Shown: positions 1 to 8,476, numbered from the stretch's first letter. The stretch is 16,698 nucleotides of DNA from DASSYK01 sp036258315 (GCA_036258315.1 DATADX010000030.1:1-16698), one strand, 5' to 3'. The notes: generated from the letters alone by a model not told the origin. Made by a program: numbers and translations.

Positions 1-450
1 GAGCTCACCTCCGACGCCGTCGAGGAGCAGCCGCTCGCCGCGAAGCCGGCGAAGCTCTCCGGCGACGCCCGGTATCTGGCCACCGGCAAGCGCAAGTCCT
101 CGGTCGCCCGGGTGATCCTCACCCCCGGCAACGGCGCGATCGAGGTCAACCAGCGCCGGCTCGAGGAGTACTTCCCGCGCTCCTACCTGCAGTCGGTCGC
201 AAAGCAGGCGCTGGTCCAGAGCGGCTACGAGGGCAACGTCGACGTCCGCGTCCGGGTTCACGGAGGCGGAGTCTCCGGACAGGCGGCCGCGGTCAGGCAC
301 GGGATCGCCCGCGCGCTGTGCGTCGTCGACCCCGAGCTGCGGCCCGAGCTCAAGCGGCGGGGGCTGCTGACCCGCGACGCACGGGTGAAGGAGCGTCGCA
401 AGGCGGGCCTGAAGAAGGCGCGCAAGCGCCCGCAGTTCTCAAAGCGCTAG
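1..450 (+). CDS. rpsI: 30S ribosomal protein S9 (5' end outside window)
   Basis: Ribosomal protein S9 of the small subunit; its C-terminal tail reaches the tRNA-binding P site. The frame is open from base 1, so the start lies upstream; 149 codons plus the TAG stop are present. The in-frame ATG at 112 is internal, because the conserved S9 start of the domain (YLATGKRKSSVARV) is encoded before it. Further family marks are the VHGGGVSGQAAAVRHGIARAL stretch (conserved glycine-rich loop, about codons 84-104), RDARVKERRKAGLKKARKRP and the classic basic C-terminus ending QFSKR. The visible N-terminal part before YLATGKRK is an acidic/alanine-rich lead-in typical of actinobacterial S9. glmM follows after 10 bases, the usual rplM-rpsI-glmM arrangement of Gram-positive bacteria, so rplM is expected just outside the window. 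Identity is certain; only the start is unseen. Confidence 0.97.
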   Translation, partial: ELTSDAVEEQPLAAKPAKLSGDARYLATGKRKSSVARVILTPGNGAIEVNQRRLEEYFPRSYLQSVAKQALVQSGYEGNVDVRVRVHGGGVSGQAAAVRHGIARALCVVDPELRPELKRRGLLTRDARVKERRKAGLKKARKRPQFSKR

Positions 451-460
451 CCCCGGCGAC

Positions 461-1768
461 GTGGCGGAGCGCAAACTCTTCGGGACCGACGGGGTCCGGG
501 GGGCTGTCGGCGAGTTCCTCACGCCCGACCTCGCGATGCGGCTCGGGCGGGCGGCGGCGCTGGAGGCGGGCTCCGAGCGCCCGCAGCTGCTGATCATCCG
601 CGACACGCGCGAATCGGGGCCGATGCTCGAGGCGGCGCTCGCCTCGGGGGTCGCCGCGGCCGGCGGTGACGCGCTCCTGGGCGGTGTGCTGCCGTCACCG
701 GCCGCCTCGGTGCTGGTCCGGCGCCTCGCCTTCGACCTCGCGGCGGTCGTCTCCGCCTCGCACAATCCCTACGGGGACAACGGGATCAAGTTCTTCTCCG
801 CGTCGGGGCGCAAGCTCGACGACGACGCCGAGGCGGCGATCGAGGCGCGCCTCGACGAGGAGCCGGCGCGCCCAGTCGGCCGGGTCGAGAGCCTCGAGGG
901 GGGCGCCGACGACTACGTGCGCGAGCTTCGCACCGCCTTCCCGCTGGACCTGAAGGGGCGGCAGATCGTGCTCGACTGCGCCAACGGCGCCACCTTCCGG
1001 GTCGCGCCGGCGATCTTCCGCACCCTCGGCGCCGAGCCGGAGGTCCTCTGCGACGAGCCCGACGGGCGGAACATCAACCACGGCTGCGGCGCCGCCGCCC
1101 CCGAGCGCCTGGTCGAGCGGGTCGAGTCCTCCGGCGCCGAGGTCGGGTTCGCATTCGACGGCGACGGCGATCGCGTCATCGCCGTCGACGGCGACGGAAG
1201 GATTCGCGATGGCGACGAGCTGATCGCCCTCGCCGCCCGCCATCTCGCCGCAAGCGGGGAGCTCGCCGGCGGCGTCGCGGTGACGGTGATGACCAACTTC
1301 GGCTTCAACAAGGCGCTCGAGGCGGAGGGGATCGAGATCGCCCAGACGAAGGTCGGCGACCGCTACGTGATCGAGGAGCTCGTCAAGCGCGACTGGACCC
1401 TCGGCGGCGAGCAGTCCGGGCACGTGATCTGGACCGACTACACGCCGAGCGGCGACGGCATCGCTGCGGCGCTGCTTGCTCTCCGCGCGCTCGGCGAGCG
1501 CAAGCTGGCCGACGTCGAGCCGTTCGAGCGACTGCCCCAGCGGCTCGAGAACGTGCGAGTCGCCGACCGCGCCGCGATCCCCGGGGCGAAGGTGCTCTGG
1601 GACGAGGTCGAGGAGGAGAACGCCAAGCTCGACGGACGCGGACGCGTGCTCGTCCGCGCATCCGGTACCGAGCCCCTCCTCCGTGTGATGGTCGAAGCGC
1701 CGGAGTCCGAGGAGTGCGATCGGGTCCTCAACCGCCTGGTCGGTACTGCAAGGCGACTGCTTGGCTAG
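461..1768 (+). CDS. glmM: Phosphoglucosamine mutase
   Basis: Converts glucosamine-6-phosphate to glucosamine-1-phosphate in the cytosol, the second step towards UDP-N-acetylglucosamine for peptidoglycan. 435 residues, close to the usual ~445. The four alpha-D-phosphohexomutase landmarks are in order: the N-terminus LFGTDGVRG; the phosphoserine loop SASHNP with the catalytic serine at Ser100; the metal loop DGDGDR at 233-238; the sugar-recognition loop GGEQSGH at 315-321; and the phosphate-binding loop RASGTEP at 399-405. The GTG start is chosen because LFGTDGVRG must sit near the N-terminus and it follows the rpsI stop by 10 bases. No good Shine-Dalgarno sequence is visible, so expression probably depends on read-through from the ribosomal-protein operon. 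The next gene, glmS, makes its substrate. All key residues are present, so it should be active. Confidence 0.97.
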   Translation: MAERKLFGTDGVRGAVGEFLTPDLAMRLGRAAALEAGSERPQLLIIRDTRESGPMLEAALASGVAAAGGDALLGGVLPSPAASVLVRRLAFDLAAVVSASHNPYGDNGIKFFSASGRKLDDDAEAAIEARLDEEPARPVGRVESLEGGADDYVRELRTAFPLDLKGRQIVLDCANGATFRVAPAIFRTLGAEPEVLCDEPDGRNINHGCGAAAPERLVERVESSGAEVGFAFDGDGDRVIAVDGDGRIRDGDELIALAARHLAASGELAGGVAVTVMTNFGFNKALEAEGIEIAQTKVGDRYVIEELVKRDWTLGGEQSGHVIWTDYTPSGDGIAAALLALRALGERKLADVEPFERLPQRLENVRVADRAAIPGAKVLWDEVEEENAKLDGRGRVLVRASGTEPLLRVMVEAPESEECDRVLNRLVGTARRLLG

Positions 1769-1789
1769 CGCCCGGGCCTGCTCTACCCT
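1761..1789 (+). promoter_or_regulatory. Candidate promoter for glmS
   Basis: TTGGCT at 1761-1766 and TACCCT at 1784-1789 are separated by 17 bases, a fair match to sigma-70-type -35/-10 boxes. The -10 box ends 12 bases before the glmS ATG, which would give a leader of only about 5 bases. The -35 box overlaps the glmM stop. No Shine-Dalgarno sequence precedes glmS. Predicted from pattern only. Confidence 0.4.
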
Positions 1790-1801
1790 CTGTCACCTCT
1801 T

Positions 1802-3664
1802 ATGTGCGGCATTGTCGGATACGTAGGCGACCGACCGTGCCGGGACCTGCTGATGGCCGGCCTCGAGAAGCTCGAGTACCGCGGCTATGACTCGGCAGGG
1901 GTCTCGGTGATCGCGGACGGGCACATCGACAGCGTGCGCGCCGTCGGCAACCTCGCGAACCTGCGCGAGGCGCTGAAGGAGCATTCGTCGAACGGGTCGG
2001 GGAGCATCGCGGTCGCGACCGCCCCCGCGACGATCGGCGTCGCCCATACGCGCTGGGCGACGCACGGCCGGGTGACCGAGGAGAACGCGCATCCACACGG
2101 CGACTGCGAGGACGAGATCCACATCGTCCTCAACGGAATCGTCGAGAACCACGCCGAGCTGCGGCGTGAGCTCGCCGGCGAGGGCCACGTTTTCAGCTCG
2201 GAGACCGATGCCGAGATCGTCTCGCACCTGATCGAGCGTCACTTTGACGGCGACCTGAGCGCGGCGGTGCGCACCGCCTTCGGCGAGCTGCGCGGCCACT
2301 ACGCATTCGTCGCGATGCACTCCGAACACCCCGACACGCTCGTCGCCGCGCGCAAGGAGTGTCCGCTGATCGTCGGGCTCGGCGACAAGGAGAGCTTCGT
2401 CGCCTCCGCGATCCCGGCCTTCCTCGCCGAGACCCGCCGAGTGCTCCTTGTCGAGAACGGCGAGGTCGTGACGATCCATCCCGACCGCGTCGAGATCACG
2501 GATGCCGACGGCAACCTGGTCAGCCGCGACGAGGACGAGGTCACCTGGGACGAGGACGCAGCCGAGAAGGGCGGCTACCCGACCTTCATGATGAAGGAGA
2601 TCCACGAGCAGCCCGACGCGATCGCGGAGACGATCGCGGACCGGCTCTCGCGCGGCGACGGCGTCGACTTCCCGGACGTCGACCTCGACGACGACTTCCT
2701 TCGTGAGGTCGAGCGGATCGTGATCGTCGCCTGCGGCACCTCCTACCACGCCGGGCTCGTCGGCCGCTACGCGATCGAGCAGTGGGCCCGCGTTCCGGTC
2801 GAGATGGACGTCGCCTCCGAGTACCGCTACCGCGACCCGGTGCTGCGAGAGAAGGACCTGGTGATCGGGATCACCCAGTCGGGCGAGACCGCCGACACGC
2901 TCGCCGCGATGAGGCTCGCGCGTGAAGGGGGCGCCAAGGTCCTCGCCGTCACCAACATCATGGGCAGCCAGGCCACCCGCGACTCCGACGCTGTCCTCTT
3001 CACCAGGGCGGGGCTCGAGATCGGTGTCGCCGCGACCAAGACCTTCGTGAGCCAGGTGGCAGCGATGTACCTGCTGGCACTGCGGCTCGCCGAGCTGCGC
3101 GGGACGATGCCGCCGGAGCGGCTCGGCGAGCTCGTCACCGAGCTGAAGCAGATCCCCTCGAAGATCGAGGAAGCGATCGAGTCGGTCGACGAGCAGGTGC
3201 GCGCGATCGCGCGCTCGCATTACCAGCGCCGCTTCTTCCTCTACCTGGGCCGGCAGATCGGCCTTCCCATCTGCCTCGAGGGCGCCCTGAAGCTGAAGGA
3301 GATCTCCTACATCCCGACCGACGCCTACGCGGCGGGCGAGATGAAGCACGGGCCGATCGCCCTGCTCGACGAGTCGACCCCCGTGATCTGCGTCGCGACC
3401 GACGGCCCGGTCCTCGACAAGGTCCTCTCCAACGTCGAGGAGGTCCGGGCGCGCGGCGCCGACGTCGTCGCGATCGCAAGCGAGGGCTCCGACCGGGTCG
3501 CCGACGTCGCGGACCAGACCCTGTTCGTCCCCAAGGCCGACTGGGTGCTGCAGCCGATCCTGGCGATCGTCCCGCTGCAGCTGCTCGCGTACCACATCGC
3601 CCGCCTGAACGGGCTGAACGTGGACCAGCCGAGGAACCTGGCGAAGACGGTGACCGTCGAGTAG
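1802..3664 (+). CDS. glmS: Glutamine-fructose-6-phosphate aminotransferase (isomerizing)
   Basis: Makes glucosamine-6-phosphate from fructose-6-phosphate and glutamine, the committed step of amino-sugar synthesis. 620 residues, the normal length. The N-terminal class II glutaminase domain begins MCGIVGYVG; Cys2 becomes the nucleophile once Met is removed. ATG is therefore the only workable start. EYRGYDSAGV and the HTRWATHG loop (substrate glutamine/sugar contacts) follow. Two SIS sugar-isomerase domains form the C-terminal half, with ACGTS at 310-314, TQSGET at 358-363, a LEGALKLKEISY block, and EMKHGP at 513-518. The chain ends NLAKTVTVE, the canonical GlmS tail in which the Lys and the C-terminal loop close the active site. 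No glmS ribozyme is possible here: only 33 bases separate it from glmM, and the ribozyme is a Firmicute feature. It is paired with glmM as one pathway. Confidence 0.98.
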   Translation: MCGIVGYVGDRPCRDLLMAGLEKLEYRGYDSAGVSVIADGHIDSVRAVGNLANLREALKEHSSNGSGSIAVATAPATIGVAHTRWATHGRVTEENAHPHGDCEDEIHIVLNGIVENHAELRRELAGEGHVFSSETDAEIVSHLIERHFDGDLSAAVRTAFGELRGHYAFVAMHSEHPDTLVAARKECPLIVGLGDKESFVASAIPAFLAETRRVLLVENGEVVTIHPDRVEITDADGNLVSRDEDEVTWDEDAAEKGGYPTFMMKEIHEQPDAIAETIADRLSRGDGVDFPDVDLDDDFLREVERIVIVACGTSYHAGLVGRYAIEQWARVPVEMDVASEYRYRDPVLREKDLVIGITQSGETADTLAAMRLAREGGAKVLAVTNIMGSQATRDSDAVLFTRAGLEIGVAATKTFVSQVAAMYLLALRLAELRGTMPPERLGELVTELKQIPSKIEEAIESVDEQVRAIARSHYQRRFFLYLGRQIGLPICLEGALKLKEISYIPTDAYAAGEMKHGPIALLDESTPVICVATDGPVLDKVLSNVEEVRARGADVVAIASEGSDRVADVADQTLFVPKADWVLQPILAIVPLQLLAYHIARLNGLNVDQPRNLAKTVTVE

Positions 3665-3666
3665 GT

Positions 3667-3999
3667 GTGCGCCAGGTTCCGGTAGTCGAGATCGTGCAAC
3701 GCGACGACAAGCTCGTGATCGGGTATGGACCGAACGCCGCCACCCAAGCGCTCGAGGACGGCGACACGCTGTCGGGCACGCCGGCCTTCTCGAGCGCCGG
3801 GGACCGGCTCTCCGACTTCGGCATCGACGCCTTCCTCTCCTTCGCCCCGGTGTTCCAGCTCGCCGAGAGCGAGGGCGCCGGCGAGGATCCGGACTACCAG
3901 CGGGCGAAGCCGTACATCGACGGTCTCGACTACGTCGCGATCGGCTCCGGCGTCGAGGACGACCGGGCGCTGGTCGAGTTCGTGGCCGGCCTCAAGTAG
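3667..3999 (+). CDS. Small acidic protein resembling the C-terminal part of DUF3352 proteins
   Basis: 110 residues starting at a GTG two bases after the glmS stop and ending nine bases before acpS, so it is almost certainly co-transcribed with both. No signal peptide or membrane segment is visible; it is acidic. The pattern VEIVQRDDKLVIGYGPNAA, then a 'DTLSGTPAFSSAGDRL' block, then FLSFAPVFQLAE, a central linker, LDYVAIGSG and a final LVEFVAGLK, recalls the last ~110 residues of DUF3352 family proteins (…dgrlvi..Gp.a…l.dd.aF..a…lsf.adl…ldy...gs…lvlglk), from memory and without an alignment. DUF3352 proteins are usually several hundred residues, secreted or membrane-linked, so this would be an orphan C-terminal module without the N-terminal part. 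It might be a functional small protein or a remnant. It has GC-rich third positions like its neighbours, which favours a live gene. Confidence 0.6.
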   Translation: MRQVPVVEIVQRDDKLVIGYGPNAATQALEDGDTLSGTPAFSSAGDRLSDFGIDAFLSFAPVFQLAESEGAGEDPDYQRAKPYIDGLDYVAIGSGVEDDRALVEFVAGLK

Positions 4000-4008
4000 C
4001 GATCGATC

Positions 4009-4371
4009 GTGCCGACGACCGGCATCGGGATCGACGTGATCGAGATCGAGCGCATCGAGCGCGCCCTGGAGCGGCGACCGCGCCTGGCCGAGCGGCTGTT
4101 CACGGCCGCGGAGCTTGACTACGCGAGGCGGCACGGCCGCCCCGGGCGTCAGCTCGCGGCGCGGTTCGCGGCGAAGGAGGCGGTGATCAAGGCCCTCGGG
4201 ACCTCGAGCGCGGTGCCGGCGTCGGCGATCGAGGTCGTCGCCGGGGAGCCGCCGACGGTGGCCCTGACCGGCCGCGCGGCCGAGGTCGCGGGTGGCCGGG
4301 AGGTGCTGCTGTCGCTCACGCACTCGCGGGAGACCGCCGCCGCCGTCGCGCTCGTCCAGCCCGCCGGATAG
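4009..4371 (+). CDS. acpS: Holo-[acyl-carrier-protein] synthase
   Basis: Transfers the 4'-phosphopantetheine arm of coenzyme A to a serine of apo-ACP, switching on fatty-acid synthesis. 120 residues, the normal size for the short AcpS-type phosphopantetheinyl transferases. The two magnesium-binding motifs are clear: GIGIDVIEIERI near the N-terminus with Asp9, and RFAAKEAVIKALG with Glu57 and Lys61. The third family block SLTHSRETAAAVAL, with His105, is near the C-terminus. The GTG start at 4009 places GIGID at residues 5-9 as expected; an upstream start would run into the preceding gene. acpS next to nnr and alr is a common bacterial arrangement. No Shine-Dalgarno sequence is visible. Confidence 0.95.
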   Translation: MPTTGIGIDVIEIERIERALERRPRLAERLFTAAELDYARRHGRPGRQLAARFAAKEAVIKALGTSSAVPASAIEVVAGEPPTVALTGRAAEVAGGREVLLSLTHSRETAAAVALVQPAG

Positions 4372-4390
4372 CCGCTGCGGCACACGCAGG

Positions 4391-4404
4391 TAGGCTCGCG
4401 CGGG
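4391..4404 (+). promoter_or_regulatory. Candidate leaderless promoter for nnr
   Basis: TAGGCT at 4391-4396 followed by 8 bases and then the ATG of nnr at 4405. A TANNNT box this close to a start codon, with no Shine-Dalgarno sequence, is the layout of actinobacterial leaderless transcripts, whose first base is the start codon. No convincing -35 box is seen. Confidence 0.45.
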
Positions 4405-5916
4405 ATGGAGCCGTGGCTGACACCCGTGTTGGATGCCGAGGAAATGCGGGCGGCGGATCGCTGGGCGATCGACGAGCAGGGGGTCCCGTCGCTCGAGCTG
4501 ATGGAGACGGCGGGAGAGGCGGTGGCGCGCGCGGCGGCTGAGCGGGCCGGATCCGGGCGGATCGTCGTCGTCTGCGGGAAGGGGAACAACGGCGGCGATG
4601 GGCTCGTCGCCGCCCGGTCCCTGGCGGACACCGGGTTCGAGGTCGACGCGGTGCTGCTGTGGCCGGCGAAGGGGCTGTCGGGGGACGCGAAGCGGAATCT
4701 CGAGCGGTTTCCCGGGGCGCGCGAGGTCCCGGCGGGCGAGTTGCCGAAGGCGCTGGAGGGCGCCGCGGTGGTGGTCGATGCGATCTTCGGGACCGGGTTC
4801 GCGGGCGCGGCTCGGGATCCGGCGGCGGGCGCGATCGAGTCGATCAACGAGGCGGGTGGGGCGGTGGTCGCGGTCGACATCGCGTCGGGGGTGAACGCGT
4901 CGAACGGGGAGGTCGAAGGAGAGGCCGTGTCGGCCGACGCGACGGTGACGTTTCACGCGCCGAAGGTCGGGCATTGGCTGGCGCCCGGGAAGGCCCACAC
5001 CGGCGAGCTCGAGGTCGCGCCGATCGGGATCCCCTTCGGGGCGCCGGTCGAGGGCCACGTCGGCCTGATCGACGCCCGGGTCCTGGCGCTGGCGCCGCTC
5101 CGGGGGGAGGCCTCGACGAAGTTCAGCTCCGGACAGGTCGTGGTGGTCGGCGGCTCGAAGGGCCTGACCGGCGCCGTCTGCATGTCCGCGAGCGCGGCGA
5201 TCCGGTCCGGCGCCGGCTATGCGACCGTCGCGGTCCCGGCCGACCTCGAGCACATCTTCGAGATCAAGCTGACCGAGGTGATGTCGGTCGGTTGCGCGAG
5301 CCGCGAGGGGAGGTTTCGCCGCGCGGCGCTCGAGCAGGTGCTCGAGGTGGCGGCGCGGGCCGAGGCGGTGGTGCTGGGGCCCGGGATCGGCCGCGAGGAC
5401 GGGACCAAGGACCTCGTCCGCCAGCTCGCGCCGCGGGTCCAGGGCCCGATGGTGCTCGACGCGGACGGCCTCAATGCCCACGCCGGGCTGCTCGGCAAGC
5501 TCGGCGACCGCACGGCGCCGACGGTGCTGACCCCGCACGAGGGCGAGCTCGGCCGCTTGCTCGAGGTCGATTCCGATCAGGTCAAGGCGAGGCGACTGGC
5601 GACGGCGCTCGAGGCGGCCCGACTCAGCGGCGGCGTGATCGTGCTGAAGGGCGACGACACGATCGTCACCGACGGGGAGCGGATCGCCGTCGACCGGGGC
5701 GGCAGCCCGGCGCTTGCAACGGCGGGCACCGGCGACGTGCTGTCCGGGATGATCGCCGCCCTGATCGCACGCGGCCTCGATCCCTACACGGGGGCGTGCG
5801 CCGCGGTGCTGGCCCACTCGCGCGCCGGCGTCGAGGCGGCGGTCCGGGTCGGCGCCGCCGAGTCGGTGATCGCCGGGGACGTGATCGAGTCGATCCCGGC
5901 GGGGCTGGCCCGGTGA
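4405..5916 (+). CDS. nnr: Bifunctional NAD(P)H-hydrate epimerase / ADP-dependent NAD(P)H-hydrate dehydratase
   Basis: Repairs damaged NADH and NADPH hydrates: the N-terminal half interconverts the S and R epimers, and the C-terminal half dehydrates the S form using ADP. 503 residues, the usual length for the two-domain fusion. The YjeF_N domain (about 1-215) shows VVCGKGNNGGDG at 55-66. The ribokinase-like YjeF_C/carbohydrate-kinase domain (about 225-500) shows GGSKGLTGA at 249-257, an LGPGIG block, VLDADGLNA, TPHEGELGRL from 376, and the catalytic ATAGTGDVLSG at 438-448 with the likely base Asp444. Both halves look complete. The stop overlaps the GTG of alr by four bases. The ATG start is supported by the TANNNT box upstream. 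Confidence 0.95.
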   Translation: MEPWLTPVLDAEEMRAADRWAIDEQGVPSLELMETAGEAVARAAAERAGSGRIVVVCGKGNNGGDGLVAARSLADTGFEVDAVLLWPAKGLSGDAKRNLERFPGAREVPAGELPKALEGAAVVVDAIFGTGFAGAARDPAAGAIESINEAGGAVVAVDIASGVNASNGEVEGEAVSADATVTFHAPKVGHWLAPGKAHTGELEVAPIGIPFGAPVEGHVGLIDARVLALAPLRGEASTKFSSGQVVVVGGSKGLTGAVCMSASAAIRSGAGYATVAVPADLEHIFEIKLTEVMSVGCASREGRFRRAALEQVLEVAARAEAVVLGPGIGREDGTKDLVRQLAPRVQGPMVLDADGLNAHAGLLGKLGDRTAPTVLTPHEGELGRLLEVDSDQVKARRLATALEAARLSGGVIVLKGDDTIVTDGERIAVDRGGSPALATAGTGDVLSGMIAALIARGLDPYTGACAAVLAHSRAGVEAAVRVGAAESVIAGDVIESIPAGLAR

Positions 5917-7046
5917 CGCGGGCGCCGGAGTACGGCCGCGCCGTGGCGCTCGTCGACGGCGGCGCCGTCGAGCGAAACTGCGAGACCCTCGTGGACCTCC
6001 TGGCGGAGGGCTCGGAGCTCTGCGCCGTCGTCAAGGCCGACGGCTATGGTCACGGTGCGGCGGTCTGCGCGGCGGCGGCGATGCGCGGCGGCGCCACCCG
6101 GCTGGCGGTCGCCGCCGCCCTCGAGGCCCAGGAGCTGCGCCTGCACTTCCCCGAGGCATCGATCCTGGTGATGGGGGCGCTGACCGGCGAGGAGCTGCGG
6201 GTGGCGCTGCGGGCGAACGCCGACGTGGCCGTCTGGCGCGAGAGCTTCCGCGCGCTCTGCTCGCGAGTCGGGGCAGAGACCGGCGCCCCGGTGCGCGTCC
6301 ACGTCAAGCACGACAGCGGGATGGGCCGGCTCGGCGAGCGCGACCCCGACGCGGTGGTCGATCTCGCGCGCGCCTGCAGCGAGGATCCCGCGGTGGAGCT
6401 GGCCGGGATCTGGACGCACTTCGCGACCGCCGACGAGGACGACGACACCTTCATGCCGATTCAGCTCGATGCCTTTCGCCACGTCGCGGAGCGGGTCCGT
6501 GAGCTTGCGCCCGGGGTGACGGTGCATGCCGCGAACAGCGCCGCGACGATCCGCGACCCTGCCACCCATTTCGACATGGTCCGCTGCGGGATCGCGGTCT
6601 ATGGCCTCGACCCCTTCCAGGCCGACCCGGCGGCGAACGGGCTCGAGCCGGCGCTGGAGCTGCGCTCGTATGTCGCGGACGTGAAGCGGTTCGAGCCCGG
6701 CTCGAGCGCCGGCTACGGCCGCACCTGGATCGCTCCCGAGGCCACCTGGGTGGGCGTGCTGCCGATCGGCTACGGCGACGGCGTCCGCCGAGCGCTCTCC
6801 GACAACGCCGAGGTGCTCGTCCGCGGCAGGCGCTACCCGCTCGTCGGCACGGTCTCGATGGACAACGTCACGATCGACCTCGGCCCCGAGACCGAGGTCG
6901 AGCCGGGGGACGAGGTCGTCCTGATCGGCGCCCAGGGCGGCGAGCGGATCTCAGCCGAGGACCTGGCGGGGCGGATCGACACGATCAACTACGAGATCAC
7001 CACCGGGATCGCCCCGCGGGTTCCGAGAGTGGCGCACAGGCCGTGA
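5913..7046 (+). CDS. alr: Alanine racemase (PLP-dependent)
   Basis: Interconverts L- and D-alanine, supplying D-Ala for peptidoglycan. 377 residues counted from the GTG at 5913, the usual length. The PLP-binding lysine is Lys41 in VVKADGYGHG; the second catalytic base is Tyr268 in SAGYGRTW. Other family marks are HVKHDSGMGRLG, GIWTHFATAD, HAANSAAT, FDMVRCGIAVYG and SMDNVTID. The start is the GTG that overlaps the nnr stop as GTGA; the frame is open far upstream inside nnr, but that part is antisense-like arginine/glycine noise and not Alr. It ends with another GTGA overlap into the next gene. tsaE and tsaB, which often follow alr in actinomycetes, are not here. Expression is probably coupled to nnr by reinitiation. 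Confidence 0.97.
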   Translation: MTRAPEYGRAVALVDGGAVERNCETLVDLLAEGSELCAVVKADGYGHGAAVCAAAAMRGGATRLAVAAALEAQELRLHFPEASILVMGALTGEELRVALRANADVAVWRESFRALCSRVGAETGAPVRVHVKHDSGMGRLGERDPDAVVDLARACSEDPAVELAGIWTHFATADEDDDTFMPIQLDAFRHVAERVRELAPGVTVHAANSAATIRDPATHFDMVRCGIAVYGLDPFQADPAANGLEPALELRSYVADVKRFEPGSSAGYGRTWIAPEATWVGVLPIGYGDGVRRALSDNAEVLVRGRRYPLVGTVSMDNVTIDLGPETEVEPGDEVVLIGAQGGERISAEDLAGRIDTINYEITTGIAPRVPRVAHRP

Positions 7047-8476
7047 GCAGCGGTGCGCTGGAGTCGCGGCTCGCCTCCGCGCCGGCCGTCGGCGTCGCCC
7101 GGGCGGCGGCCGGGGAGGAGCGGGCCTGGATCGTCGGCGGCGCGCTCCGCGACGCCCTGCTGGGGGAGGAGGTGCGCGACATCGATCTGGTCGCCGAGCC
7201 CGGGCGAGAGCGCGACCTCGCTCGGTCGATCGCGGACCGCGCCTCCGGCTTCGCCTTCCCCCTCTCCGAGCAGCACGCCACCTGGCGCGCGCTCGCGCCG
7301 GGCGAGGAGTGGCACGCCGACGTGAGCGCGCTGCGGGCGCCCGACATAGAGGCCGACCTGGCCGCCCGCGATTTCACCGTCAACGCCGTCGCCGTGCGGC
7401 TGCAGGGCGGAGACCCGATCGACCCGACCGGCGGCGTCGCCGACGCGGGCGCCCGCCTGCTGCGCGCGGTCTCCCCCGGGGCGTTCAGCGACGACCCGCT
7501 GCGGCTCCTGCGCGCCGCGCGGATCGCCGCGCGCCTCGGCCTCGAGCTGGACCCCGGGACCGTCGAGCTCGCCCGGGCGGCCGCGGGGCTCGCCGCGGAT
7601 CCCGCCGGAGAGCGCCAGTTCGCCGAGCTGCGCGGGATGCTCGCCGGCCCCGACCCGCTCCGGGCGCTGGCCCTGCTCGACGAGCTCGGGGTGACCGCCG
7701 CCGTCCTGCCCGAGCTCGATGCGCTCCACGGCGTCGTCCAGACGCCCAACCACCACCTCGACGTGCACGGTCACACCCTCGCCGTGCTCGAGCGCCTGCT
7801 CGAGATCGAGCGCGACCTCCCGCGCTTCGCCGGGGACTCCGCCGGGGCAGTCGCGGCGCTGCTCGCCGAGCCCCTCGCCGACGGGCTGACGCGGGGGGAG
7901 GCGCTCCGCTTCGGGGCGCTCCTGCACGACATCGGAAAGCCGGCGACGCGCGGCGAGATCCAGGGCCGGGTCACGTTCATCGGCCACGACCACGTCGGGG
8001 CCGAGGTGGTCGCCTCGACCTGCCGGCGGCTGCGGACGAGCCGCAAGCTCAGCGAGCATCTCCAGGGACTGGCGCTCCACCATCTCCGGCTCGGCTTCCT
8101 CGTCCCCCAGCGTCCCCTCCCTCGCAGGACGGTCTACGACTACCTGAAGGCGACCGAACCGGTGGGGGCGGACGTGACCCTGCTGACGGTGGCCGACCGG
8201 CTGGCGGCGCGGGGCGAGGGGCCGCTGGCGAGCGACGAGATGATCGAGGCGCACCTCGAGCTCGTCCGCGAGATCCTCCCCGACGCTCTCGCCTGGCACG
8301 CCGCGCCGCCCCGCCCCCCGCTCAGCGGCGACGAGCTCGAGGCGGAGGTCGGGATCGAGCCCGGCCCCGGCATGGGCGAGATCCTCGAGCAGCTCCGCGC
8401 CGCGGCCTTCTCCGGCGAGGCGCCTGATCGCGAATCGGCTCTCGAGCTCGCTCGCCGCATAAGCTCCGCTCCGTGA
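7043..8476 (+). CDS. tRNA nucleotidyltransferase / poly(A) polymerase family protein with HD domain
   Basis: Class II nucleotidyltransferase of the CCA-adding/poly(A)-polymerase type; likely builds or repairs the CCA end of tRNAs. 477 residues. N-terminal catalytic domain: VGGALRDALLG at 31-41, then DID at 46-48 holding the two metal-binding aspartates, then ARDFTVNAVA. Next is the RNA-binding region DDPLRLLRAARIAARLG. A C-terminal HD metal-phosphohydrolase domain follows: NHHLDVHGHT at 236-245, LLHDIGKP with His295-Asp296, GHDHVGAE, and HHLRLG. The HD domain is typical of CCA enzymes that also have 2',3'-cyclic phosphodiesterase/phosphatase activity. Whether it adds CC, A or CCA cannot be decided by eye. 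GTG start overlaps the alr stop; the stop overlaps the HIT start. A poly(A) polymerase is the alternative; cca is likely but not written as certain. Confidence 0.88.
   Translation: MSSGALESRLASAPAVGVARAAAGEERAWIVGGALRDALLGEEVRDIDLVAEPGRERDLARSIADRASGFAFPLSEQHATWRALAPGEEWHADVSALRAPDIEADLAARDFTVNAVAVRLQGGDPIDPTGGVADAGARLLRAVSPGAFSDDPLRLLRAARIAARLGLELDPGTVELARAAAGLAADPAGERQFAELRGMLAGPDPLRALALLDELGVTAAVLPELDALHGVVQTPNHHLDVHGHTLAVLERLLEIERDLPRFAGDSAGAVAALLAEPLADGLTRGEALRFGALLHDIGKPATRGEIQGRVTFIGHDHVGAEVVASTCRRLRTSRKLSEHLQGLALHHLRLGFLVPQRPLPRRTVYDYLKATEPVGADVTLLTVADRLAARGEGPLASDEMIEAHLELVREILPDALAWHAAPPRPPLSGDELEAEVGIEPGPGMGEILEQLRAAAFSGEAPDRESALELARRISSAP

Noticed and set aside
1793..3595. Long open antisense frame (600 codons) opposite glmS
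   Set aside because: High GC keeps opposite frames open. It is Asp/Val/Arg-rich with no domain, while the plus strand is an unambiguous complete GlmS.
3325..5817. 830-codon antisense frame across glmS, acpS and nnr
   Set aside because: It spans three well-identified plus-strand genes and has an Arg/His/Pro-rich sequence without family motifs.
4659..5912. Extension of the alr frame far upstream into nnr
   Set aside because: The translated extension is Arg/Gly noise inside nnr; Alr homology begins at the GTG at 5913, which overlaps the nnr stop.
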